Part shown: positions 1-7,826 of the stretch, in pieces
Numbering within the stretch: position 1 is the first letter of the stretch
Layout: the number at the start of each line of letters is the position of its first letter
Assembly: GCA_036703315.1 (NCBI GenBank)
Contig: DATNPH010000194.1
Coordinates: 1 to 15,736 of the forward strand
Direction of reading: 5' to 3'
Origin: DATNPH01 sp036703315
Lineage (GTDB): Bacteria; Cyanobacteriota; Cyanobacteriia; Cyanobacteriales; Coleofasciculaceae
Length of the DNA: 15,736 nt
Position numbers and translations under genes: made by a program
The notes under the pieces: model-generated
Databases searched by the model: none
Told to the model about the DNA's origin: nothing
Seen by the model: the letters and a program-made list of their open reading frames with translations, nothing else

Positions 1-1890
1 AGCATTTTTGCTGTCCTGTGTTCCAACAGTTGGAACCAAAATGTGTTCAAGCTTTTGTTGGGCGATCGCACAGTACTCCCCCTGAGCTTGGGGTAGATGC
101 GACTTCACTACCATGGTTGCACAAGGAGCTTCCTGAACTATTCGGTCAACCAGCAAATTGAATAGTGAGCCGTTAGATTGCTTTTGTTCAGTCGCGCCCA
201 TCACAATCAAGTCATACCCCTTGCTGGCTTCTTTGAGAATAACCTCGGCTTTATTGCGTCCAGATTCTTGCTTAGTTTGTAGGGTTGTACCAGCAGGTAG
301 CTGCATCTCATGGGTTACAGCCGCGAGAGCTTCCTCCGCCGTGGTGTCCTTAACAAGTGTTGCGGTATGACGTGCTTGGCGTCCGGGCTTTTTGTCACTG
401 ACGGCATAGAGAGCCGTCACTTCCATATCGTTTTGGTGCGCTATGTAACCGACTAATTGGGCAGCTAGCTGCACATTAGCTCCACCCCTAGTAGGCATCA
501 GCACACGGTGGATGTTCTTAATAAAGCTACGGCTTGCTTGATCTTCTTGCTCTAGACGAAGGGCTTCCTCTTCACCCATCACTACTTTTGAAAGTGTCCA
601 ACGTAAAAGGGGTGGAGCCATTAGTGAAGTCACGATCGCTACCATCACGATAATTGAGTACATCTGTGGATTAAGTACTCCCAGCGATAAACCAATGGTG
701 GCAACAATGATTTCCATCGCCCCCCGTGCATTCATGCCAGAACCCATCGCTAGACTTTCCCAGTGACTCAAGCCACCCACGCGGGAACCGATGTAAGCTC
801 CAGCAAATTTACCGATACAGGCGACAGCAAGGACAATTAGACCAATAAATAATGTTTCGGGAACTAACACTTTGAGTAAGTCAACTTTCAAACCAGCGGT
901 AGCAAAGAAAATTGGCGCTAAAAAGCCTGCGGTGATTATTTCCAGAGTATGTCCGGCTTCACGGCTAAAGCGACGAGACTCACCTGCCAGAATTCCAAAC
1001 ACAAAAGCACCCAATGCCGCTTCGAGTCCCAACTGGTGGGTGAGAGCTGCCGCCGCAAGCGCGAGGATCAGCACAACTGATAAACTGGCTGTTACTCCGC
1101 CAATATAGTCATCTACCCATCGCAAAACCTGATCGACGACAGTACGCCCAATGGTGAAGGCAACAGCCAAAAATAATACAGCTGCCCCCACTGAATGGAG
1201 AACTGTACTGAAGTCAAATTTGCCACTGCTTGCCAAGCCGGAAACTACAGATAGCAGAATCCAGCCAATTGTATCGTCAGTCATGCCAGCGGCTAGGGTG
1301 ACTTGACCGATGTCGCGGCGGATGAGATTCATGTCCATGAGTACCTTGGCAATTACGGGTACTGCCGAGATGCTCATTGCTGTAGCAATAAACAGACTGA
1401 ACACCAGTCGCTTATCAGGATCAGCCAAGAAATTCTCTGGCAATAGCCAACCAAGACCAAAGCCCGTTGTAAAGGGTACAATAATCCCGCCTAATGAGAT
1501 TAGCAAAGCGGTCTTACCCTTACGAAGAATTAGGTTGAGGTCTGTCTCAAGCCCAGTAACAATGAGTAAAAAAAGTACCCCTAACCAAGAAACTACTGAA
1601 AGTAGATCGGACTGAGTTTGATTTCTGGGAAATATCTGTGCTTGTAAGCCGGGTAAGAGTAGACCAAATAGTGAAGGTCCAAGCAGAACACCCGCCAGCA
1701 ATTCACCAACAACGGGTGGTAGGTTGATCCGGCGCATTAACTCACCCAATCCTCGGGCGACCAGCAGCAACAGCGATAGTTCTAAGAGTACCAGGAGCAA
1801 TTCGTGGTGACCTAGAGGCTTGATTAACCCGTCACCTGCTGCTTTCTGGATAGCGATTACAGGTACGAGCATTTGGGCAAGTATTGGCAT
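1..1890 (-). CDS. CPA2 cation/proton antiporter with C-terminal universal stress domains, C-terminus cut by window edge
   Basis: Integral inner-membrane antiporter of the CPA2 (Kef/NapA) type, expected to exchange Na+ or K+ for H+. The frame is open for 630 codons from the ATG at 1890 to base 1, so the 3' end lies outside. Residues about 25-430 are a chain of hydrophobic helices. An Asp-Asp pair (D205-D206, in AGMTDDTIGW) matches the ion-binding DD of electrogenic NapA-like members; Kef channels usually have QD or ND. The RGAMEIIVATIGL segment is the typical last-helices signature. Residues about 460-590 form a UspA-like domain (starts RVLMPTRGGAN, ends EAPCATMVVK), and a second one begins at about 615 (HILVPTVG). 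Tandem Usp tails on exchangers are common in cyanobacteria. No clear Shine-Dalgarno precedes the ATG; an in-frame GTG six bases upstream or Met7 are alternative starts. The exact ion cannot be told. Confidence 0.9.
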   Translation of the reverse strand, partial: MPILAQMLVPVIAIQKAAGDGLIKPLGHHELLLVLLELSLLLLVARGLGELMRRINLPPVVGELLAGVLLGPSLFGLLLPGLQAQIFPRNQTQSDLLSVVSWLGVLFLLIVTGLETDLNLILRKGKTALLISLGGIIVPFTTGFGLGWLLPENFLADPDKRLVFSLFIATAMSISAVPVIAKVLMDMNLIRRDIGQVTLAAGMTDDTIGWILLSVVSGLASSGKFDFSTVLHSVGAAVLFLAVAFTIGRTVVDQVLRWVDDYIGGVTASLSVVLILALAAAALTHQLGLEAALGAFVFGILAGESRRFSREAGHTLEIITAGFLAPIFFATAGLKVDLLKVLVPETLFIGLIVLAVACIGKFAGAYIGSRVGGLSHWESLAMGSGMNARGAMEIIVATIGLSLGVLNPQMYSIIVMVAIVTSLMAPPLLRWTLSKVVMGEEEALRLEQEDQASRSFIKNIHRVLMPTRGGANVQLAAQLVGYIAHQNDMEVTALYAVSDKKPGRQARHTATLVKDTTAEEALAAVTHEMQLPAGTTLQTKQESGRNKAEVILKEASKGYDLIVMGATEQKQSNGSLFNLLVDRIVQEAPCATMVVKSHLPQAQGEYCAIAQQKLEHILVPTVGTQDSKNA

Positions 1891-1962
1891 ATGCACATCC
1901 AAGATGTTGTTGTCAAAAAATTTTGATTTCAAGAGTCAGTCGTCAGGGGTTAGTTGTTTTTT

Positions 1963-1999
1963 AAACTGACGATTGACCATTGACTAATGACGGCAGTTT
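1963..1999. repeat. Degenerate heptamer repeat (STRR-like) within an imperfect hairpin
   Basis: Four consecutive heptamers, TGACGAT, TGACCAT, TGACTAA and TGACGGC, run from 1967 to 1994. The flanks pair as AAACTGACG (1963-1971) with CGGCAGTTT (1991-1999), one mismatch in nine. On the plus strand the right arm continues into a T run, so it could act as a terminator for plus-strand transcription, but no plus-strand gene lies upstream. Short tandem heptamers are common between cyanobacterial genes. Confidence 0.55.
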
Positions 2000-2149
2000 T
2001 TGATAGGTCTCCTTAGAATTCATCAAAGAATCTCTTTTTAATTTTGCTCCAGAAAACCTCATAAATGCCGCAATTCTATAGGGCATATTACAATCTATTT
2101 TCCTGCAACGATAGTGGAGAGAGCTTACAATTGGCAACTTATAGCAAGC

Positions 2150-2243
2150 AGTAGTCAGCTTTGGGCGGTAAGCTTGGGGACGGATCGGCTCCGGCTAACG
2201 AAAAGAGCCTCCCGTCGATGTCCTAACCTAAGTGGCTACTACT
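2150..2243 (-). ncRNA. Candidate structured RNA: nested multi-helix fold in the antiporter leader (strand uncertain)
   Basis: Four nested helices can be read from the bases: AGTAGT plus AGC (2150-2159, one bulged C) with GCT plus ACTACT (2235-2243); CTTGG (2173-2177) with CC-T-AAG (2227-2232); GACGG (2179-2183) with CCGTC (2212-2216); and GGCTC (2187-2191) with GAGCC (2205-2209), closing a 13-nt loop. Read on the minus strand it would lie about 260-350 nt upstream of the antiporter start, as a leader element or separate small RNA. On the plus strand it precedes no gene. No T run follows it, so it is not a simple terminator. I do not recognise it as a known riboswitch; none of the conserved boxes I know for cobalamin, fluoride, Mn, guanidine or c-di-AMP classes is present. 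Confidence 0.4.
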
Positions 2244-2288
2244 ATATTTATGCAAAATTTCAATACTGAAAATAGCAGGATGTTGACA

Positions 2289-2305
2289 ACAGGTTACTAA
2301 CCTGT
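2289..2305. promoter_or_regulatory. Perfect 8-1-8 palindrome, possible operator
   Basis: ACAGGTTA-C-TAACCTGT is a perfect inverted repeat with a one-base centre. Its compact dyad symmetry fits a dimeric regulator site. It lies about 400 bp upstream of the antiporter and 150 bp past the kinase stop, so the regulated gene, if any, is unclear. Confidence 0.35.
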
Positions 2306-2331
2306 GACACATTAAACGTATGAATTTTGGG

Positions 2332-2415
2332 AGTTGTTAGTTGTTATTTTTTAGACAATTGGTTCCTAGCTAGCACCCTATTTTAAAAGCTTTTTAGGCG
2401 ACCTTACTAACAACT
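2332..2415. repeat. Segment bounded by 10-bp perfect inverted repeats, MITE-like
   Basis: AGTTGTTAGT (2332-2341) and ACTAACAACT (2406-2415) are exact inverted copies around a 64-bp AT-rich core, which contains the palindrome AAAAGCTTTT near 2384-2393. It sits directly downstream of the kinase stop. It could be a tiny non-coding mobile remnant or a long-range stem at the 3' end of the kinase mRNA. I see no target duplication. Confidence 0.3.
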
Positions 2416-2451
2416 AGAGCCAGGATATCCGCAAATTACTTTCACAGCAAG

Positions 2452-5400
2452 TTAAAGCAACCAATTCTTAAGAAACGTCTTGACTTGCTCTAGCTGTCTT
2501 TCTAAGGTTTCAAGTCGATCGCTAGCTCCCTCCAAGGTTTTTTCTCGTGCTTGCTTTTCCAGTTGAGCGGCAACATCTGGCATCCAGCGGACACCGACAT
2601 TAGCGCTTGCTCCCTTAATCCGATGGGCTTGCTGCTCAAGTGTGACAAAATCGTTTACTTGCAGGGCAACGCGCATCTGATCGAGTCCAGGCTGTGCATT
2701 TTTAACGAAAGTTTCCACGAGCCGCTGTTGGAAGTTCACTTTGCCACGAGAGATATTGTTGAGCCGTTCTAAATCCAGTGGTGTTTCAAGAGAAGGCAGA
2801 GGGCAGGAGGCAGAACTTAGAGGGTTCCGTTCAGACGGGGATTGTGACCCCGCCTGAACGGGAGCCACTGAACTATGTCCAGTGGGGGATTGTAACCCTT
2901 GCTCCTTTTCAGCCGAAAGATTGCTTGTGCCTTCGGCATCGGGATAAATCCCTTGTGCCTTCTGCCCTCTGCCTTCTGCCTTTCTTTGTTCATTCAGGCT
3001 AAGGGGTGAGGGTTCCAGAGTATTTTTGACCTGCGAGTCTGCAAGGTGCTTTGCCCACTGCTCAATCATTGCCCCTAATGCTTCTTGTTCAATGGGTTTA
3101 CTGAGGTAATCATCCATTCCTGAGGCTAGACATTTATCCCGATCAGTAGGTAGGGCGTGAGCCGTTAGCGCAATCACTACTGTATGACGGTCTGAACCTT
3201 CGCAGCGTCTTAGTTCTTTTGTTGTCTCGTAGCCATCAAGGACTGGCATCTGGCAATCCATCAAGACAATGTCATAGTTTTGCTGGCTTAATTTGGCGAT
3301 CGCATTCTTGCCATTATCAACACAATCAGCCTGAAACCCAAGCATTTGCAGCTGATTCAAAATCACCATTTGATTCACCGGATGGTCTTCTACCAGTAAA
3401 ATTTTGACTGGAAAACGGTGGGATTTTTGCTGTTTGATAGTCGCTTGTTTCTCAATACCTGACACCCATCCCCCCATACCATTTTGAGGAGCGAAGGCAC
3501 TACACGCCTGTTTCCCACAAGCACTCATCAAGCTGTCAAACAGCCGTGAAGCTCTCATCGGTTTAATTAGATAGCTACAAATGTCCATCGACTCCAACTC
3601 TGCCAAGTCACGCTGATGGCTCGTAGTCATCACAATCAGTTTCGTTTGAGCAAGACTTGGATCACTGCGAATCATTGGTATGATCAGTGTCCCCTGACTA
3701 TCTGGCAGTTGTAGGTCAACAATTACGACGTCGTAGGGATGTCCTTGAGCGCGGCTTGAGCGTAATGCTTCGAGAGTAGCCGTAGTATCGGCGGCTTCAT
3801 CAATTTGCATTCCCCAGCTTGTACAGTATGTTCTTACAGATTGGCGAATTATAGCCTGATCGCAGACAACCAACAGTTTAAGTTGCGAGAGTGCGATCGG
3901 CACAGCCGTTGCCTCGGGTATAGCCTGAGTGTCAAACGATGCTGTAAACCAGAAACTAGACCCCTGACCTAAGACACTCTCAACACCAATGTCACCTCCC
4001 ATCAATTCCACCAGTTGCTTGCAAATTACCAATCCCAAGCCGGTGCCTCCATATTGCCGTGTCGTTGAGGCATCCACTTGAGAGAAAGATTGGAAGAGTT
4101 TTTGTTGATCGGCAGCGCTAATGCCAATTCCTGTATCTTTAACGGCAAATTGAATTTCATAAGAAGGCGAGAGGTGAGAGGCGGGAAGGCTTGCTTCTGC
4201 TGTTGGCTGCTGCCCCTTGCCCTTTACCTCTACTAAAACCACCACTTCACCAGCATCCGTAAACTTGATAGCATTACCTACCAAATTCAGGAGAATCTGA
4301 CGCAGACGCCCTGGATCTCCCAGCAACTTTCTAGGAACGTCACTCTCTACCAAGACTGCCAACTCTAGTCCTTTTTCCTCTGCCTGTGACGCTAAGACAT
4401 CCACCACTGAATCAATACAGCTATCCAAGTCAAAGTTGACATGCTCAAGCTGCATTTCACCGACTTCTAACTTGGAAAAGTCAAGAATATCGTTAATCAC
4501 ATTCAGTAGGTGTTCTGCACTGCTCCGGATAGCGCGTGCATAGTCCAGCTGTTGAGGGCTAAGAGATGTCTGCAACAACAATCCCGCTACACCCAAAACG
4601 CCATTCATGGGGGTGCGAATTTCATGACTCATGTTGGCAAGAAATTCGGACTTGATCCGCGCCGCTTCCAGAGCCACTTCTCGTGCTTCTACCAACTCAT
4701 TAATGTAGTCAGTAACGAGCACAATCCCACCGATTGCACCATCAGGAGTGTACCAGGGATGAATTGCCCAACGCAGATAAACTTTAGTCCCATCAGCACG
4801 CTCCCACACGTCCTCACTGACTGAGACAATTTCTCCTCGCAAAGCCTGTTGGTGCGGTACTTTCCACCGCTCTGGTATGTCTGGAAAAATATCGTAGTGA
4901 TAGCGACCAATAATGGATTGCCCTTCTAAGCCTTGAGTTGTCAACCACTTCTGAGAATGGGCAAGATAGCGCATTTGGGTGTCAAACATCGCCATTGCCA
5001 CTGGCACACAGGTGATGATTTGCTTGAGTTGTTGACGTTCTCGTTCTAATGCTAGCTCTACCTGCTTGCGCTCAGTAATGTCCATGATCGTACCTGTTAG
5101 GCGCTCTGCAACGCCGACAGGGTTACGCAAAACGGCTCCTTTGCTAGCTACCCAGCGAATCGTACCATCAGGACAGATAATGCGAGTTTCCACCTCATAG
5201 TCTGTTCCTGTCTCAATAGTGTGGTTTAGAGCTTGAATCACTATTGGTCGATCATCCGGATGCAGACATTTCAGAAAAGCTTTGTAGCTACCCGTAAAGG
5301 CTCCAGAATCAAGACCCAAGATGGCTTCTACTCCATCTGACCAATTCAAGCGATCGCTAAAAATATCCCAGTCCCATGCCACCATATGAGCAGAAGAAAG

Positions 5401-6759
5401 CGATCGCTTTAGTCTCTCCTCACTCTGGCGAAATGCTTCTTCAGCCAACCGACGCTCTTGAATTTCGATCAGTAGATGCTCATTAACCTGCTTTAACTGT
5501 GCGGTTCGCTGTTCGACTCGTAAGGCTAAATCTTGTTTAGCTTTTTTGAGAGCATCTTCGGCGGCTTTTCGCTCGGTGATATCTCGTACAAGACTAATAA
5601 TTGCTTGGGGATTCCCCTGTGCATCTCGAATTAGAGACGCACTCACTTCAGCCGGGAATCGACTGCCATCTTTCCTGAGCATGGTGTACTCAACATTTCT
5701 AATACTCCCCAAGGTCAGAATTCTCTCAAGGCTACCCGCCGCCAGGCTATGATCTTCTGGCGCAATCAAGTTCAAACTACTCACGCCAAGGATTTCTATC
5801 TCATTTTCGCACCCATATAATAGGGCAACTTGGCGGTTGCAAAAGAGCACTTTATCGTTCAGGTCAGTGACAGTAATGGCATCAGGTGAGGTTTCTACTA
5901 AGGTACGATAACGGGCTTCACTTGCTTTTAGGGCTTCCTCAGCACGGGTACGTTCCGTGACATCTAAAGCAAGTGACAGAATTGATACAAGTTCACCAGA
6001 CTGATTCCAAAGCGCGGAGTTGTACCACTCGCAATAGATAACGCTGCCGTCTTTCGTATAATTGCGATTTTTGCCTAAAATATGGGGTTGACTACCCTCA
6101 ATTAAACGGTTTATATCTTGTTGAACGCGAGGGGCATCTTCCTCAAAAACGAACTGCCACTCGTCTAGACGATGGTTAAGTACCTCCTCTGCCTGCCAGC
6201 CGAAAATATTGGTTGCCTGTTGTGACCAACGCTGAACTCGAAACTCGCTGTCCACCTCAATAACGGCTAACGGTGTATTTTCAACATGGAATCTCAATTG
6301 CTGGAGGGCATTCTGTAACTTTGATTCAGCGGCCTTACGTTCTCTAATTTCGCTTTCTAACTGGTGATTAGCGGCTTCTAGCTGAGCAGGACTAGGTAGT
6401 GCTAGGGCTTTAGGAATCAATGGCATCAGCAGCACAGCCGTCCATACAGAAACAGCAGCCGTAATCGCTTTGATGAATCCACTTAACCAATAAGTTGGAT
6501 ACCAGAGAGTCCACACGGCTAGGATATGAGTTGTACCGCAGGCGACGATAAAGGCACCAAACAACAGGAAGATCCAGTTAAAGGGAAGGTCGCGTCGCTT
6601 GCGGACAAAATAGACTAGTGCCAGGGGAATGGAATAGTAAGCCAGTGCAATCAGAGAATCTGACACCAAATGGAGTCCTACCAACCATGGCTTCCACAGG
6701 TAGCAATGTCCATGAGGAATAAATGGTCCTAAAAACCTGTCCGCCAACGGTGCCAACAT
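2452..6759 (-). CDS. Ethylene-receptor-like hybrid histidine kinase (EBD-PAS4-HisKA-HATPase-REC-REC-HPt)
   Basis: Membrane sensor kinase of 1435 residues. Residues 1-120 match the ETR1 ethylene-binding domain: three helices with the D-x6-Y segment (D34, Y41, followed by YSIP) and C74-x3-H78, the copper ligands C65/H69 of ETR1. A short coiled segment (about 125-150) leads to PAS domains at about 155-270, 280-397, 451-565 and 570-685. HisKA has phospho-accepting H712 (SHEIRTPMNG). The ATPase has N825/N829, DTGIGI (875-880) and GGTGLGL (904-910). REC1 has D1015 and K1066; REC2 has D1125, D1168, T1199 and K1221; HPt has H1379 in AHRIKGASANVG. It therefore carries a complete internal His-Asp-His relay but no DNA-binding output. 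There is no GAF/phytochrome domain, unlike Synechocystis slr1212. Residues about 1262-1323 and 844-866 are repeat-derived inserts. GAGAG upstream of the ATG is a modest ribosome site. The ligand is inferred from homology. Confidence 0.93.
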   Translation of the reverse strand: MLAPLADRFLGPFIPHGHCYLWKPWLVGLHLVSDSLIALAYYSIPLALVYFVRKRRDLPFNWIFLLFGAFIVACGTTHILAVWTLWYPTYWLSGFIKAITAAVSVWTAVLLMPLIPKALALPSPAQLEAANHQLESEIRERKAAESKLQNALQQLRFHVENTPLAVIEVDSEFRVQRWSQQATNIFGWQAEEVLNHRLDEWQFVFEEDAPRVQQDINRLIEGSQPHILGKNRNYTKDGSVIYCEWYNSALWNQSGELVSILSLALDVTERTRAEEALKASEARYRTLVETSPDAITVTDLNDKVLFCNRQVALLYGCENEIEILGVSSLNLIAPEDHSLAAGSLERILTLGSIRNVEYTMLRKDGSRFPAEVSASLIRDAQGNPQAIISLVRDITERKAAEDALKKAKQDLALRVEQRTAQLKQVNEHLLIEIQERRLAEEAFRQSEERLKRSLSSAHMVAWDWDIFSDRLNWSDGVEAILGLDSGAFTGSYKAFLKCLHPDDRPIVIQALNHTIETGTDYEVETRIICPDGTIRWVASKGAVLRNPVGVAERLTGTIMDITERKQVELALERERQQLKQIITCVPVAMAMFDTQMRYLAHSQKWLTTQGLEGQSIIGRYHYDIFPDIPERWKVPHQQALRGEIVSVSEDVWERADGTKVYLRWAIHPWYTPDGAIGGIVLVTDYINELVEAREVALEAARIKSEFLANMSHEIRTPMNGVLGVAGLLLQTSLSPQQLDYARAIRSSAEHLLNVINDILDFSKLEVGEMQLEHVNFDLDSCIDSVVDVLASQAEEKGLELAVLVESDVPRKLLGDPGRLRQILLNLVGNAIKFTDAGEVVVLVEVKGKGQQPTAEASLPASHLSPSYEIQFAVKDTGIGISAADQQKLFQSFSQVDASTTRQYGGTGLGLVICKQLVELMGGDIGVESVLGQGSSFWFTASFDTQAIPEATAVPIALSQLKLLVVCDQAIIRQSVRTYCTSWGMQIDEAADTTATLEALRSSRAQGHPYDVVIVDLQLPDSQGTLIIPMIRSDPSLAQTKLIVMTTSHQRDLAELESMDICSYLIKPMRASRLFDSLMSACGKQACSAFAPQNGMGGWVSGIEKQATIKQQKSHRFPVKILLVEDHPVNQMVILNQLQMLGFQADCVDNGKNAIAKLSQQNYDIVLMDCQMPVLDGYETTKELRRCEGSDRHTVVIALTAHALPTDRDKCLASGMDDYLSKPIEQEALGAMIEQWAKHLADSQVKNTLEPSPLSLNEQRKAEGRGQKAQGIYPDAEGTSNLSAEKEQGLQSPTGHSSVAPVQAGSQSPSERNPLSSASCPLPSLETPLDLERLNNISRGKVNFQQRLVETFVKNAQPGLDQMRVALQVNDFVTLEQQAHRIKGASANVGVRWMPDVAAQLEKQAREKTLEGASDRLETLERQLEQVKTFLKNWLL
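2793..2975. repeat. 183-bp palindrome-flanked repeat element inserted in frame in the kinase gene
   Basis: Terminal inverted repeats of 23 bp (2793-2815 and 2953-2975, two mismatches) consist of GGCAGAR-type heptamers; a further heptamer extends the right end to about 2982. Inside is a strong hairpin: CCGTTCAG and CGGGG (2827-2840, one mismatch) pairing with CCCCG and CTGAACGG (2848-2861) around a 7-base loop. The motif GGGGATTGTRACCC occurs twice (2837-2850 and 2885-2898). The length is 61 codons, so the frame is kept; it encodes low-complexity Ser/Gln/Glu/Pro-rich residues between REC2 and HPt. Elements of this look are usually intergenic in cyanobacteria. Confidence 0.75.
4165..4228. repeat. 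Repeat-like insert within the HATPase coding region
   Basis: The plus strand shows purine heptamers (GGCGAGA, GGTGAGA, GGCGGGA) at about 4166-4186 and a pyrimidine CCCCTTGCCCTTT stretch near 4213-4225. The encoded residues, about 844-866 (KGKGQQ to HLSPS), interrupt the ATPase domain between the strand ending VLVEVK and the strand FAVKDTGIGI. This is a surface-loop position where related kinases vary in length. It is probably a second in-frame repeat-derived insert. Confidence 0.45.
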
Positions 6760-6953
6760 ATAAACTCTCTTCCAGTCTTACCTTATGCTTGGTGAGCTAC
6801 TAACTCACAGTTTGGATAGCAAGATTGCCATAAGCTAAACGATGTAAAACTATCTAACTTTAGGCATATGCCATTGTGAGCCTCAACCACTAGCCTAACA
6901 AGGCAGAATCAGTCTTTTATTTTGCTTTGTTGAGTTTTGTTAAACAACAGCAA

Positions 6954-7826
6954 TTAAGATGCGGTTTCTTTATCAATTCTTCTCACTTCCTGCTCCGATA
7001 GCTTCACTTCGACAGCACAGACGGAGTCTTCTATGCTTGAAGTCTTGCTGGCTCCAGGGATAGGTACAATGCAGGGAGACTTAGCTCGCAGCCAAGCGAG
7101 GACAATCTGATATACAGAGTTACCTTTTTCCTTCGCCAGTTCGGCAATCACAGAGATATCTTCTAGGCTACTGACTCGGCGTGACCCACCTAATGGACTC
7201 CAGGGGAAAAATGTCAATCCTTCTGCTTCACAATAATGGAGCACACCGTCAGACTCTGGCTGTCGATACCAAGGGTTGTACTGATTTTGGACGGAGACAA
7301 TTTCCACAACATCACGGGCACGCTTGATTTGCTCAACAGAAAAGTTGGAGACACCAACAAATCGAATCAAACCGGCTTCTACTGCCTCCTTGGCTGGTGC
7401 CAGTGCTTCCTCAATAGTGTAATTTGGGTCAGGCGCATGGTACTGCCAAAGATCAATCGGTTTTGACCCACCTAGCGATTCAAAGCTAATACGGATTGTC
7501 TCCCGCAGATGGTCTGGGTTGCCGTTGCGAGTCCAGCTGCCATTCGGTCGCATTAAACCGCCTTTGGTGGCAACGGTGACTTGACTAACATCTCCATCGT
7601 ACTGTTGAAGAGCCTTAGTGATTAGTTGCTCGTTGTGGTGCTTGTCGGACTCGTCCTGGCAGTAGGAGTCGGCTGTATCAATGAGTGTAACGCCTAGATC
7701 GAGAGCACGATGAATTACCGCGATCGCTTGTGACTCTGGTGGTCTACTACTCAAGGACATCGGCATACCACCTAGACCAATGGCGCTAATGGTAACATCC
7801 GTGTTTCCCAATTGCTTCGTTTCCAT
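6954..7826 (-). CDS. Aldo/keto reductase
   Basis: Cytosolic NAD(P)H-dependent oxidoreductase with a (beta/alpha)8 barrel, reducing aldehydes or ketones; the substrate is unknown. The 290 residues cover the whole family length. The catalytic tetrad is visible: D50 and Y55 (LIDTADSY), K88 (VATKGG) and H130 (DLWQYHAP). The N-terminal hairpin and first strand appear in VTISAIGLGGMPMS, and the C-terminal cofactor-binding segment in IVPIPGASKTSSIEDS. AAGG seven bases before the ATG, with AAGGAG further upstream, supports the start. It lies 194 bp upstream of the kinase on the same strand, so joint transcription is possible but not shown. Family assignment is firm; the specific role is open. Confidence 0.93.
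   Translation of the reverse strand: METKQLGNTDVTISAIGLGGMPMSLSSRPPESQAIAVIHRALDLGVTLIDTADSYCQDESDKHHNEQLITKALQQYDGDVSQVTVATKGGLMRPNGSWTRNGNPDHLRETIRISFESLGGSKPIDLWQYHAPDPNYTIEEALAPAKEAVEAGLIRFVGVSNFSVEQIKRARDVVEIVSVQNQYNPWYRQPESDGVLHYCEAEGLTFFPWSPLGGSRRVSSLEDISVIAELAKEKGNSVYQIVLAWLRAKSPCIVPIPGASKTSSIEDSVCAVEVKLSEQEVRRIDKETAS

Larger units (their letters stand above)
1891..2451. other. 561-bp gene-free region between antiporter and hybrid kinase
   Basis: No credible reading frame is present on either strand. It holds a degenerate heptamer repeat inside a hairpin (1963-1999), a nested fold of about 94 nt (2150-2243), a 17-bp palindrome (2289-2305) and a pair of 10-bp inverted repeats (2332-2341 and 2406-2415), each listed separately. 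Both flanking genes are on the minus strand. The region is therefore the 3' flank of the kinase and the promoter/leader of the antiporter. Confidence 0.7.

Noticed and set aside
872..1615. Plus-strand frames of 78 and 101 codons within the antiporter region
   Set aside because: The minus strand carries a continuous, clearly recognisable CPA2 antiporter here; the plus frames are shadows with unnatural composition.
2150..2243. tRNA or a known riboswitch class for the nested fold
   Set aside because: There is no T-loop or acceptor pattern of a tRNA, and the conserved boxes I know for common riboswitches are absent.
2793..2975. CRISPR array or insertion sequence in the kinase gene
   Set aside because: The units are inverted, not regularly spaced direct repeats with spacers, and 183 bp is too short to encode a transposase.
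5540..5760. Plus-strand frame of 68 codons inside the kinase PAS region
   Set aside because: It is a shadow of the minus-strand PAS2 coding sequence.
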